Assembly (NCBI GenBank): GCA_036873755.1
Contig: JAVTVY010037076.1
Location: forward strand, 103,438 to 167,437
Direction of reading: 5' to 3'
Length of the DNA stretch: 64,000 nucleotides
Source of the DNA: Hanleya hanleyi
Lineage: Eukaryota > Mollusca > Polyplacophora > Lepidopleurida > Hanleyidae
The position numbers and the translations under genes are program-made. Under the pieces are notes generated by a model. The model worked only from the letters and a program-made list of their open reading frames with translations, did not search any database and had not been told where the DNA came from. Position 1 is the first letter of the stretch. Each line of letters opens with the position of its first letter. This document shows positions 42,298-53,401 of the stretch, piece by piece.

Positions 42298-42810
42298 TTA
42301 CAATGGAGGATACAAAGATGGAAAAACGGTAGTGGAGCATGACGGCCGGACATTAGTCGCCGCCACCTCCTGTAATTCAACACACTCGGGTACATTAGTA
42401 GGTACTGGGCTAGTACACAAAGGATTACAACAGGTGAAAAAACGATGATACAAGCGCTTCCGGAAACAACAAAAATAGAAAAATACAACAAAGCCGGCAC
42501 ACAAAATAACACCAAAAGAAATATATGTCAAAATGTCCGAGAAAGAAACGTCATTCGTCAATGCGCCAATGTCATCTAATGGACGAAGGGGAACTGAACT
42601 TACCTTGGATAAGGCATACCATGGTGTGACACGCAAGTGATTGACAATCCGTGTAACGTTAAGGTGGTGGGGAATAGATATTGTAGGGAGCTCAACGGTA
42701 GCGGTCAGGAAGGAATAATGGTGCGAAGTCGTAGCGACACGCTTCACCTTCCAATCTATCCCAGAAAAAGTACAATTACCTGGACTGAGCAAAAATAAAC
42801 CATATTCCAA
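42298..42810 (-). CDS. Transmembrane ORF downstream of pol (Env-like remnant?)
   Basis: 170 residues; a hydrophobic segment at about residues 94-116 (FSDILTYISFGVILCAGFVV) is followed by Cys/Arg-rich sequence and a cytoplasmic-like tail. Its position after integrase and the single C-terminal membrane span are what an envelope-type ORF of an LTR element would show. No signal peptide or fusion motif is visible, and the N-terminal part may be lost. Assignment is a guess. Confidence 0.35.
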   Translation of the reverse strand: MEYGLFLLSPGNCTFSGIDWKVKRVATTSHHYSFLTATVELPTISIPHHLNVTRIVNHLRVTPWYALSKVSSVPLRPLDDIGALTNDVSFSDILTYISFGVILCAGFVVFFYFCCFRKRLYHRFFTCCNPLCTSPVPTNVPECVELQEVAATNVRPSCSTTVFPSLYPPL

Positions 42811-43431
42811 AAAAAAATGAGAAATGGTTCGCTGGCCAGCACAATGCTCATAGATACGCCCACCAAAAGTTTGTGATACAACACTAACATCTTGGCACTA
42901 CAGCGACTGGAACCGGAAGGTGTAAGTGCGCCGTTTCTTGTCATATGATATACCGGTGACCGGGGGCGTGGCTTACGCTTACGTAAATAATATGGATGCG
43001 TGACGGGAGGGTCAACATCCATTTGGTTCAACTCACCGGGGCCATCTAATATAGGTGGGGTTATGTCAAGAGCAGGATTGACGGATTCGTCAATCACTGG
43101 TTCTGCCTTAGAAGGCGTATCAAGTCATAGGGACGTCAGGCTCATTCTCAACATCACGTGACTCCAACAAAGATGGAGTATCAATAACCTGTGGGACCGT
43201 GGCTGGTTGATCAATCACTTCTGGGGGAGGGACCACTGGGACCCTGTCAGGCGCTTGCTCCGCCCGTACCAGACTGCGCTGTGTACCTAGAGCCGGATCA
43301 CGGATAGGTCGAGGGTTTACAGTGTCCCATGCAACCTGAGAATCAACAACACGAAGCTTACTAACATTGTACACCTTCCTCTTACCAGATCTTAGATGCT
43401 GAATGTGAGCCACTGGACCATTAAGACGCAC
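42756..43431 (-). pseudogene. Gypsy pol C-terminal region, broken
   Basis: 43431-43120 starts RLNGPVAHIQHLRSGKRKVY, the usual end of a Gypsy integrase, and runs into Pro-rich sequence. 43097-42756 continues in another frame with YYLRKRKPRPRSPVYHMT. A stop at 43441 separates it from the integrase core. Confidence 0.55.
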
Positions 43432-43440
43432 AATCTCATA

Positions 43441-44483
43441 CTAAGGGTCACAGTGCGATGTGAGCTTGATACGCTCATCAGCGTGCACAACTACAGAACC
43501 ACCAACTTGGAACCGCCCAGCATTGGCTCTCTGGTTGATTTGCCGGCGGTGATATTCACGAGACCTGGCCGTGACTGCCTTTGCACGGTGTAAGACATTA
43601 CCCAAGACAGTAAGGCGATCGTCTAAATCCTGAGACGCATCAACAGGAAGGGATAAAGGAAGACGAGCCCTACGATCATAGGTCAAGAAAAAGGGTGTGT
43701 AACCAGTTGACATATGGACGGTATTCCGGTACGCCATTAGCGCTGCTGGCAACTCAAGCGCCCACCGGCGAGATTGATTATTAACAAGCTTCTGCATGAT
43801 ACCTTTTGATTAAATCTTTCAGTTTTGCCATTGGTCTGAAGGTGATAGGGAGTGGTCCTACGATGGGCTATGCCTATAGCTTTGAATTTTGCACGAAGTG
43901 CATGTGCATTGAACTCCTTGCCAAGGTCAGTCACGACAACTTCAGGAATGCCGTGTCGTGGACAATATTCATCAAAGAACTTTTCCTCCACATTCTCAAC
44001 AGTTTTGCGTGGGATGGGGTAGGCCTCGGCCCATGCAGTATAATGATCAACTATAACGCTGATGTACGCCTGCCCGGAAGCAGTGCGAGGTAGCGGACCA
44101 ATCAGGTCCAAGCCAACAATCTGACCTGGATACTGTGCAATAGGCATTCCAGTATACGATGGTCGAGTTCGTACCCGCTCGTTAACCTGACACCTAGCAC
44201 AATTGTCAATAACCCGTGTGATACCTTTTCGCATGCCCTGCCATACAAAACCACCCCTAACCATACTAAGACTTTTCTGTGCCCCCCTGGTGGCCTGCTT
44301 GCTCATGCGCAAGTCGCATAACACGTTCTCGGAGAAGAGATGGTAAAAGTACTCTAGGATAGTCTGCTTCCAATGCTGAACGGCATGTAAGAGAATACAG
44401 TATGCCTTGATGAACAGCATAATCTTCAGGTATATCACGAAGGATATCAGCATATTCAATCTTCTGCTGATGACGTAAATCAT
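43441..44483 (-). pseudogene. Gypsy integrase, frameshifted
   Basis: Zinc-binding end CARCQVNERV, then catalytic residues in GLDLIGPL (Asp), VVTDLGKEFNA (Asp) and TNGKTERFNQ (Glu). A frameshift near 43797 splits the core from the C-terminal domain (43797-43441), which carries AYRNTVHMSTGYTPFFLTY. The upstream join to the RNase H frame is also shifted at a C-run near 44285. Confidence 0.85.
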
Positions 44484-44982
44484 TCAGATCAATACCATGT
44501 GCTGTCAGTGGAACATGAGAGAGTACACCATCATCGTCAGCTGGAATGACATGATCTCCTGTATCAAAGGTCGCAACCTCCGATGTTCGACCAAGGCGTG
44601 AGAGCATGTCGGCCCGGACATTCTTAGCACCTTGAATGTACTTTATCTTACACCCATATTCAGCGATGAGTACAGCCCATCGCTGAACTTTGGTGTTTTT
44701 GACCTCACTAACAAAAAGACTCCTCAGGGGTTTATGGTCTGTATACACCACAAAGTCTGCACCACATAAATATGGTCGCAGCTTGCGCAACGCGTAGACC
44801 AAGGCGTTTGCCTCTTTCTCAATAACAGGCCATTTCAATTGGCTGCCCTTAAGGGCAGAAGACACATACTGGATGACCCTCTCAACCCCATCCTCACTTA
44901 CCTTAACCAAGATGGCACCAACTGCATAACTTGAAGCATCGGTATACAATTTGTATGGTTTCTGAAGGCCAGGGTAGGGCAT
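44266..44982 (-). CDS. Gypsy RNase H and integrase N-terminus
   Basis: RNase H motifs YTDASSYAVGAIL, EKEANALVYALRKLRPYL and YTDHKPLRSLF, then the linker and the start of the HHCC region (RLAHEQAGHQGG). The ORF ends by frameshift at 44266. In life this would be part of one pol polyprotein. Confidence 0.85.
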   Translation of the reverse strand: MPYPGLQKPYKLYTDASSYAVGAILVKVSEDGVERVIQYVSSALKGSQLKWPVIEKEANALVYALRKLRPYLCGADFVVYTDHKPLRSLFVSEVKNTKVQRWAVLIAEYGCKIKYIQGAKNVRADMLSRLGRTSEVATFDTGDHVIPADDDGVLSHVPLTAHGIDLNDLRHQQKIEYADILRDIPEDYAVHQGILYSLTCRSALEADYPRVLLPSLLRERVMRLAHEQAGHQGGTEKS

Positions 44983-45069
44983 TACTACGTCAGAACACAG
45001 GATGGTCTTGAGTTTGTCAAAGGCTGTGTGATGGTCAGCACTCCAAGAAAAACGTGCATGTTTACGAGT

Positions 45070-46012
45070 TTATGCTAACAAAGGTTCAACAATAGTGGCA
45101 TACCCTGGTATACATGAACGATAGTATCCTGTCATACCTAACAAAGACCTAACCTTCCCCACACAGGTGGGGGGTGATATGTTACGTATAGCCTCAACCT
45201 TTTGAGCTTGTGGCGAAATACCCTTGGCAGAAATATGGTAGCCCAGAAGGTCCACAGAGCTAGCTGCAAATACACACTTTTTGAATTTTAACTGTAAGTT
45301 GTACTCCAACAAACGTTTAAAAACAAGTTTCAAGTGATGGGCATGCTCTTTTGGGTTTCTTGAGTATATGACAATATCGTCTACATAGCAAAAAAACAAA
45401 TTTGCCTACATAGTCTCTAAAGATGTCATCCATTGCCCTCTGGGAGATTGACCCCGAATTACAAAAGCCAAAGGGCATGACCCGCCATTCAAATAAGCCC
45501 TCCGAGCAAACAAATGTTGTCTTCTCTATATCTTGTACTGCCATAGGTATTTGCCAATATCCGCTCTTGAGGTCAAGGGTCGTAAAAATTGAACTACCGT
45601 TTAAAGAATCAAAGATATCAGATATCAAAGGTAAAGGATAACTGTCTTTACGTACAATAGAGTTCAACTTACGAAAGTCAATACAGAAACGAGTCGAACC
45701 ATCTTTCTTTGGAACCAAGGTGATAGGTGACGCCCATGGTGAGGTCGAAGGTTGAATGACCCCAGCCTCTCGCATCTCCTTGACTTGTTCTTGTACAATA
45801 TGGCGTTTCTTAAGTGGTAGTCTATATGCCCGTTGTTTCACTGGAGTATGATCGCCCGTAGGTATGGTACACTTCACTAGGGGGTGTCTTCCTGCTCCTG
45901 GTTTCTTAGCAGTGTCGAAAAGGTCATGGTATTGGTTCAAGACATTGTCCACCTCTGGGTGACCGGTTGATTTCCTCACTGTAGAAGACCCGACGCCTTT
46001 GTCCAGTTTCAC
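45070..46012 (-). pseudogene. Gypsy reverse transcriptase, frameshifted at the active site
   Basis: RT blocks are TIPTGDHTPVKQRAYRLPL, WASPITLVPKKDGSTRFCID, FTTLDLKSGYWQIPM and MPFGFCNSG. The catalytic YVDD is in another frame because of a T-run (TTTTTTT) just before it (near 45393). The second frame reads FFCYVDDIVIYSRN and ends at 45070. Homopolymer position makes a sequencing error possible. Confidence 0.85.
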
Positions 46013-46344
46013 TGTTTCCAGGAAATAGGTCCTATCGAACCATCATGCCCTAGTTCCAATGCATCTGACCCCAAGACACATTGATGAATCATATCTGGAA
46101 CCACAACAACTGGAATTGGACAGGCACTCTCAAATTTCACCTCTGTTTGACCCAGAACTTTCAGTGGATTGTCGTTAATAGCGAATATGACCCCTGTCTT
46201 CTTTAGAGGGCCACGCAACGCTAATTTTTGCCAAACATCTTGCCTCAGTAAAGTTGTACATGCTCCAGGGTCTATGAGTGACATCACAGATAATCCTTGT
46301 AATTTTAAAAGGGCTGAGAACCTGCCTGTGACATTGGTGGTCAC
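46009..46344 (-). CDS. Gypsy aspartic protease
   Basis: 111 residues overlapping gag by 4 bp (GTGA) in another frame. SLIDPGACTTLL corresponds to the catalytic D-S/T-G-A loop but has Pro in place of Ser/Thr; VLGSDAL is the usual second motif. The next ORF overlaps by 4 bp again. Confidence 0.72.
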   Translation of the reverse strand: MTTNVTGRFSALLKLQGLSVMSLIDPGACTTLLRQDVWQKLALRGPLKKTGVIFAINDNPLKVLGQTEVKFESACPIPVVVVPDMIHQCVLGSDALELGHDGSIGPISWKQ

Positions 46345-47480
46345 AGCCCCAGTCCGTTTCCCGACTGTGGTTGATTTTTATCACCATAGTATCTCACACC
46401 GCGGTTAGTGGTGTCACGATTCACCGGACGCTGCACTTGTCTTCTTTGCACATGCACAACACGAGGCCTGTCTGGAATGTGAACCTCACATTCTGATCTA
46501 CGGTGGCCCAGTTGACCACATCTCCAGCACACTGGCCGGTTATCGCAAGTGGGGCATGAACACGAATTTGACTGGAAGCTTACAAGTCGCCAGTTTCTTT
46601 GATACCTTTGTGATCGTCTATTTGGAGGAGCGTCTGATCGACCCTGCTGACGCGTCTGTGGCCGCGGTTCCTGTCGCTGGGGGGTCCTCTGTTGTTGCTG
46701 AGAAACGACATTTCTGAGCCGTCGTATCTCAGCCACAATTTCGCGATTAGGCCGGCTATCTTCTGTCCTGTCACCAACCGCTGCCTGCTGAGGGTTGCGC
46801 GCAGTACCGATCTCCATTGGAACTGGTTCCGTGGGAATGTCTATGGTGGCCAATAACTCAGCATTGGCCGATTGTTCATTCACATACTCCATGGCTTCTT
46901 GGACATTTACAGCATGTCTATTCATTACAATTTTTCTGGCCAAATTCTTGTCTGCAAGGCCACGAATATAGGCTCGCAAAACAATGCGTTTGGAATCATC
47001 AGTGACGTTAGTATATGCACGTTGAGAAAGTTCTTGAAACCGCCGGTTAAAAGCAATGTGAGTTTCTTCAGATTTTTGTGTTATATTGTCCAACTCACCT
47101 TTTAACCTTTCCTCCTCATGTGCCGACACGAACTGCGTGGTCACGTGCGTACGAATCTCCGCCCATGTCCTTTTACCTGCCCGGAAATGTTCAATCGCTC
47201 GATGTAAGGGTCCCACAGACGTCCAAGCAGCGATCTGTGCTGCTGCGCCTGTAACTCCATCTAATGCTGTGATGGCTAGCGTCACATCATCCGCCCACTC
47301 GCGCACTTCCTTCGGAGACACACCGTCACACTTCTGAATAGCCGAAATATGGTCCTTTACACGCTCTCGTTTCAAACGTTGATTTTCCTTCACATTCAAA
47401 TCCCTCAGGACTGATTTTACAAAGCCTGTCACTCCCTCGGCGATGGCCTTTAACTCCTGGAGTTTTACTGGACTCTCCAT
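46341..47480 (-). CDS. Gypsy Gag polyprotein
   Basis: 379 residues, ATG at 47480. Capsid-like retrotrans_gag region in the middle (about residues 95-190), Arg/Gln-rich linker, and a zinc knuckle CWRCGQLGHRRSEC (C-x2-C-x4-H-x4-C) near residue 325. The ORF is open. It begins about 110 bp inside the 5' LTR, as expected. Confidence 0.85.
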   Translation of the reverse strand: MESPVKLQELKAIAEGVTGFVKSVLRDLNVKENQRLKRERVKDHISAIQKCDGVSPKEVREWADDVTLAITALDGVTGAAAQIAAWTSVGPLHRAIEHFRAGKRTWAEIRTHVTTQFVSAHEEERLKGELDNITQKSEETHIAFNRRFQELSQRAYTNVTDDSKRIVLRAYIRGLADKNLARKIVMNRHAVNVQEAMEYVNEQSANAELLATIDIPTEPVPMEIGTARNPQQAAVGDRTEDSRPNREIVAEIRRLRNVVSQQQQRTPQRQEPRPQTRQQGRSDAPPNRRSQRYQRNWRLVSFQSNSCSCPTCDNRPVCWRCGQLGHRRSECEVHIPDRPRVVHVQRRQVQRPVNRDTTNRGVRYYGDKNQPQSGNGLGL

Positions 47481-47569
47481 TGTCCCTGCTTAAGTAGGCA
47501 GCTGTCGTCGAATGCCAGATGGCGTTTCTCTGTTGTCTTCGTCTTGGCTATGATAGAATTCCTCAGCGT

Positions 47570-47586
47570 CCCCCATCGGGCGCCAA
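47570..47586 (-). other. Primer binding site of Gypsy element
   Basis: TGGCGCCCGATGGGG directly next to the 5' LTR on the coding strand; TGGCGCC is a common start for a tRNA-primed site. The tRNA was not identified. Confidence 0.65.
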
Positions 47587-47947
47587 TGTAAACTTTTTGG
47601 TCGTCAGAATGTTGATATTATTGTTCTAACCCGGGCTTTTGTGCCGGTAGGATGATAGCCTGGCTTGGTTAGGGCGACCGGGCAACTTTACATATACCCA
47701 AAACTATCTTGCGAGCTCGCCACTGGATCTTACAGCAGACTGAAAGAAGTTCATAGCCCTGTATCTTTTGCCTCGAGAAATTCCATCAAGAAAGTCGTCA
47801 TCAAGTTGTTACGAAGTTGAAGATTTTATTCCCGACTTCTGACATCAAAGGTGGTACAGACGATGGCCAAATGACAAACAACGACAGCCCCCAAACGTTA
47901 AATTTAGATCTAAAGTTTCTGATACATTTCATCGAGACAGAGTTCCA
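47587..47947 (-). repeat. 5' LTR of Gypsy element
   Basis: 361 bp, TG...CA on the coding strand; pairs with 40642-41002. Confidence 0.9.
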
Positions 47948-47949
47948 AG

Positions 47950-48880
47950 GACTCGCGAAGGATTTGAACAAACATGAACGGACATGCATTAAATATTGGA
48001 ACAAGACACAGTGTCGCGACCTACTGGCGAATCTTGCTGAAACGTAATATCAGCGACGTCTTGTCGCAAAGAATGCAGATGCCAAATTCGGAGGAATCCG
48101 ACAAAGCATTTAGGAGTTATCGCTTACGCAGTATTTGCACGGACATGCACTAAATATTGGAACAAGACGCAGTGGCGCCACCTACAGGCGGAAATTGCTG
48201 AAACGTATTGCCAACAGACGACTTGTCGCAAAGAATGCAGATGCCAAATTTCGGAGGAATCCGACAAAGCATTTAGGAGTTATCGCTTATAAAACATTTG
48301 CACGAACATCCACGGACATGCACTAAAGATTGGAACGAGACCCAGTGGCGCCACCTACAGGCGGATCTCGCTGAAACGTAATACCAACAGGCGTCTTGTC
48401 GCAAAGAATGCAGATGCCAAATTTCGGAGGAATCCGACAAAGCATTTAGGAGTTATCGCTTACGAAGTATTTGCACGGATATGCACGGACATGCACTAAA
48501 GATTGGAACAAGACCCAGTGGCGCCACCTACAGGCGGATCTTGCTAAAACGTAATACCAAGAGACGATCTTGTTACACAGAATGCAGATGCCAAATTTCG
48601 GAGGAATCCGACAAAGCATTTAGAAGTCATTGATAACGAAGTATCTGCACGGACATGTCCGTGCATGCACGGACACATAGAAGCAAGACCCCAGTGGCGC
48701 CACCTACTGGCGGATCTTGCTGAAACGTAATACCAAGAGACGTCTTGTCGCACAGAATGCAGATGCCAAATTTCGGAGGAATCCGACAAAGCATTTAGAA
48801 GTTATTGCTTACGAACTATTTGCACGGACATGTCCGTGCATGCACGGACACATAGAAGCAAGAACCATTTTAAAGTCCCC
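47950..48880. repeat. 173-bp tandem array (right arm)
   Basis: Mirror of 25340-26400; about five units and a part. The Gypsy insertion and its flanking deletion cut the inner end. GTCCGTGCATGCACGGAC palindromes at about 48657 and 48833. Confidence 0.85.
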
Positions 48881-49098
48881 GGCCGCGTTGCGGCGGGGGA
48901 CAAAAAGATGCTATTGCTCATCCATATTTCCAACCACCACTTCATGGCTCAGCTTCACTCATTGTTATTAAATTTGTCCTTTTAGTTTAGTACAGAAGCG
49001 TATGTTGCGTTGTGTGCTTTGACACTCCTGGGGATGTCCCATAAAGACAAAACTCCACCTTCATTTCCTCGAAAAGCCAGTAGGGAAAAACAGATGGT

Positions 49099-49296
49099 TT
49101 GGCTCCAAGATTTGGCTGCAAAGTTGTAGAGTTTGCCTGGCGGGAGCCCAACAGGGAAGACCTGCGTTCTGTTGAGCAGGCGTTCAATGCAACAGATGTA
49201 GCCAAGGTAGCGCGGGAAGGGGGATATCCCTTCTGCAAGTGTCGTGAAGGTGAATATTACAAGTGTACATTAATGAGACATTACTCCCTCCAATGA
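49099..49296 (+). CDS. Unrecognised coding-like block (right arm)
   Basis: The open frame reads KVVEFAWREPNREDLRSVEQ, then GYPFCKCREGEYYKC. The left-arm mirror has one stop. No family recognised. It may be an exon (no ATG at a plausible start was found) of the transposon gene set in the arms. Confidence 0.35.
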   Translation: MAPRFGCKVVEFAWREPNREDLRSVEQAFNATDVAKVAREGGYPFCKCREGEYYKCTLMRHYSLQ

Positions 49297-49299
49297 AGA

Positions 49300-50166
49300 A
49301 AACGTAAAACATAGTGGCTACATTTTAATACATGAAATACATGTGCCAAATGATATCCTTAGTAACCGACCCAATGTAGTTTGACTTTGTATGACTCAGT
49401 AATTCATGAGAGCGCATTTATGTGAATTTTGGGATATTATCCTCTTGAACACTTTCGAATGATTCTAATTCAGCTTACATTTAATATTAAAACAAAGTAA
49501 TCAATTCATGGTGTAACATAAGTTAACAGATAGTTTCGTATTGCTCGATATTCTTTTGACTTTCGGCAAATAAAAGTCGCTGTACCCGCCCATGTATGTC
49601 CTCAATGTTAATTTGATTGCTCAATATTTCAATGAAGAATGAAACAATGATTCAGTTCTCCAGCTGGAAGTGCGAAAACATGTGGATGCACTTGTCCTGT
49701 GCCGGCAAAAAGGGTAACAGTAACATCACAGTAATTTCAATGAGAGCGCTATTGATGATGACATCATATACAAGCGTCTAGTCCGTCATTCATAATTCAG
49801 CCATCGTCCATTAAAGAATATCCGCGGCCGTAATCCAAAGACCTATTCCATATCCATATAACAGTATTAGCAACAAATTCAAAAAAGACAGTCATAGTAT
49901 ACGTAAACATAGGCTAGTTTCCTGCAAGAGAGAAGCGATCAACAGTTTGATGATGCCGACAAGACATTATGATGTTCCAAAAATATAAAATCCGTATAGC
50001 TGATCAGTATTCTTAATCCATAATAATCGTTCTAAAGTCGTTATCTAGAGAATGATGTATCTCAGTCACGCTTTGATTGTTACTGTTCATATGAGCACCA
50101 TGAGGATCTTGAAGTACATGGGCTCATACGGCCCCTAGCCCCGGATTAAGCGGAATTAGACACAAG
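49300..50166. other. RT 3' flank, no gene seen (right arm)
   Basis: AT-rich mirror of 24110-24780. It carries the tail motif GGCCCCTAGCCCCGGATTAA at 50130-50149 next to the RT stop. Confidence 0.5.
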
Positions 50167-50837
50167 TTACGAAACGTAACGCCATAGATCTTGCACGCTA
50201 CGTTCGTATTTTGCTATCAGCATGCGATATGTATCGCCAAATTTGAGAAACTTTGAGTGAAGGCGCTTGGAGGAATAGCCCTGTTTTATAAGTTTCTGAA
50301 ACAATGTTTTGTGAGGTTGATTGAAATCGTCACAATTAACACAGGAACTAGCAAATGCTACTAGGCGACATATGTATACGCCATATGCAGGTCCCTGTGG
50401 AATATTACTGTCCAGAAAGGGGTAGTTTACGATGTCGAAATTGTAATCATCTCTTTTGTCATAAAGTCGACGAGAGAGAATTGCCCATTTCATTTTTGTG
50501 GAAATATAGACCTAATTATGATGTGCCTATAGGGCTATCTGTAGTCTCCTCCAAATCCAGTGAAGGTGGATATATATCCTTCACTGCGTCATTTATATAG
50601 CGATTATTCACAGCTATCGTCTATATAGCGTTTGGTGAATGAGAAGGAACGAGTTTTGAATGGATCGGTTTTTGAAAGCGCCTGCATATAGTCATATTCA
50701 TAAGAGAACAGATACAGGTCAGCCAACAGGGGTGCGCAATTAGTACCCATTGGAATACCCATATGGCGTTGATATATTGTGTTGCCAAATTTCACATAGA
50801 TATTTTTAATGACAAATTCAAGAAACTCTATAAACAA
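50167..50837 (-). pseudogene. Reverse transcriptase fragment, GIPMG/YIDD type (right arm)
   Basis: Mirror of 23481-24109. The first frame (50837-50604) has the GIPMGTNCAPLLADL block and RYIDD, then a stop. The stretch 50600-50490 reads as ETTDSPIGTS, a stop, then LGLYF, i.e. the usual linker with nonsense codons. 50493-50167 has the LYDKRDDYNF block and an intact C-terminus. Not Gypsy-like; class undetermined. Confidence 0.78.
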
Positions 50838-51799
50838 AGAAACATCTCATGAATGATATCTGTTGTATGTAGTAGCGCTAAACACTGCTTTATTGCTTCC
50901 GACGTTAATATATTTCAGATCCACCACACATCTGCATCTTACTCTATGTGCATGTGTAAACGAATTAAGAAAACCCTCCTGTCCATATTCTTTGTGACAC
51001 TTCGCGTAATTATACGGAACAAAGCCTAGCGCACAACTATAGATATTTCGTTTTGCCTTGGTATACTTATAAGCGGTTAACAACCTTGACAGGTTATGGT
51101 AATGACATTTCAGGATGTCTATTATTTCCACACACTTGCCTGACTTGGACGAGGACTGGTTTTGTATCGAAAAGTGTCGCCATGGGCGCCTAGGAGGACA
51201 GATGGTTCAGTGCCATAGGAAAGATGACTGCAGGCACCAGGAATGGTATCACTCCGAATGCCTATAGTTAGATGCAGAAATGTTACCTGGTTAGTTTTTT
51301 TCATATCATACTGGCATGTACTATGGATAATGCCAGTGATTCAATGTAGATTTGTAATGTATGGGGACATTTACATGTGAAAACATCTGCCTGTTGACTG
51401 TTGTGACTGCTGTTTTTGTCTGAGGTTAACACGGTGGTAAATGAATTGCTTGATAGGCGTCGGACCTCGAAGAGTTGGTTTCTGATTGCGAACTTGCATT
51501 CTAGTACATTTTTACATTTGGTATGTTTATTCTAACGGTCACAAACATTATCGTTTTCCGTCACATGACTGAATAACGCTATTACATCATTGCTTTTAGA
51601 TAGTTGTGTGTAATACCGTTCAAACCACGGCTTGGTTCCAATTGGCCATGGCATTGAACATGGGAAAATGACAGGGATAGCAGTTTCTTTGGTGATGTTT
51701 CTATAAATATTCATTGAACAGATTGACCTGTGACTTATTCGACTTATTTTCACAACCTTTTGTATGTTGCCTTTACGTCAATTATGCACTGCTTTTCAG

Positions 51800-53401
51800 A
51801 TGAGTGGTACTGCTGCAAGGAATGTAAGCTAGATTCCTCAGCTACAGATGACGTCCTCAATTACAGTAAAACTGTAATTTGGTTGGATCTCAATCACCTT
51901 GTGAGGCGTGATGCTTTGAGGAAGGGAAATGGGCCCGTGATCCTGTCACATTGGATGCTAGACATGCTCAATTACTGGCAGCAACGTCATTACAAGTACA
52001 TCACATATGGCCATTACCTCCTCGCGGGTATGTGACTGACGCTCAACCATTAATACTGTTATTTCCAATCATTATTATCTTTCTAATGATTAAAGTATTT
52101 TTTTTTCAATTTTTTGAACGTCAATGACTGGGGCTTTCAATACTACTTCACTACCTCTTGACTTCAAGCAGCATTTCATCCTGCCCCCTGCAGAACTTCA
52201 ATTTTACGCACTATTACCCCCATGAACTACATTCTGTTAGACTGCGAGGCGTTCTGTCTTCTCAGATAATTTCCATTCACTGCCATGATACAAGTCTCTG
52301 TGATCGACCATGCGTGGAAGCGATCCTGATTATAAATTTCATGTTATATGTTTAGGTGCGTTACTATCCGAAGTACAAATCCTCTCTCTCTTCCCCTATC
52401 CCCCCCCCCCCCCGATGACAACAACTCACAATGACATCCTTTACACAGTGGCATAGGCCGCATGTCGTTTGAGTATCTACTGCTGAAAGGTTATGGAAGT
52501 CAATCATTTTTGGAATGTTTTCTCATCCTTGTACATACTTCATAGTCTTCACATCAACAACTGCAATAAATGCGCGCCTGGGTTACGAAGGCTGCGTCAG
52601 ACAATCTACCGTATTCTGGAGTCTCGATGATAGGCGCCGATGGATGATTGTCAGTCGCCAGACGTCGTCAAGTTTTCACACATCTTGCATATCCTTCGAA
52701 CCCAATGTCATAGCTGGTTTATTTATTATCACAGCAACTGCAGGCGTGTTGCCCAAAAGGCTGGAGGGTGGTCTGACTTGGAATAGACTGGCCAGCCTCA
52801 ACGGCAAACATAGCGGGAACATCGGATTAGACCTCGTCGATGAGTTCATCAATAATGTATTCAAGGGTATGTAATCACCATATAATTCGCATGATATGTG
52901 TGTTGAAGATGGCGTAATTTGCAAATAAAACATTGTTCACAGCACCAATTCATGAGAAAATACATCACTCATAACTTCTTATTATACGATATAACTTTTC
53001 ATACATCACACACCCTAACCTATGACTTTCCATCACAATATTCAGACATGGTGAAGTTATCCGGTGGGAGATACACCTCCAAACAAGTCTCCTGTTGTGC
53101 AGAGATGGGAGGGGAGTCCGGCAAGGAATTTGAACGCCTGTTCTCCGCAACTGGCCTGGGAAGGTATTATAGCCGAACAACAGGGAAATCTCTTTTCGAC
53201 AACAGCTATGCCACCGATGTCTCAAAATTCTCTGTCGAATACCATGCAGATGGTCTGTGTTGCTTTTTTCCAGGCCGCAAACATACAGCCATCCCCTCTT
53301 GTCGCCCACAAGTTGTTGTGAAGAACCAGGCCAAGTTGGGACAGAGATTGAAACAGCTGTGCGGAAAGCTTGACATGTGGCATCATGTTGCTCAGCTGTA
53401 G
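51800..53401 (+). CDS. DUF6589-family protein, last three exons (right arm)
   Basis: Exons 51800-52027, 52744-52866 and 53046-53401 have the same limits and phases as the left-arm copy (228, 123 and 356 bp; one extra codon in the middle exon). Acceptors TTTTCAG, CTGCAG and ATTCAG; donors GTATGT. The frame is open throughout. No 5' exons for this plus-strand copy exist in view, because the loop exons point the other way. It is therefore probably an orphan 3' end without its own start. Confidence 0.7.

Larger units (their letters stand above)
40642..47947 (-). mobile_element. Gypsy-type LTR retrotransposon, 7.3 kb
   Basis: Two 361-bp LTRs enclose gag, protease, RT, RNase H and integrase in the Gypsy order on the minus strand, plus a downstream transmembrane ORF. 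Flanks do not match (TACATAT on the left, AGGACTC on the right). Comparison with the left arm shows about 200 bp of array missing at the insertion point, so the element is bounded by a deletion and has no target duplication. Counting visible differences, the LTRs differ at 6 of 361 positions (1.7 percent), yet pol has several frameshifts. Confidence 0.93.
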
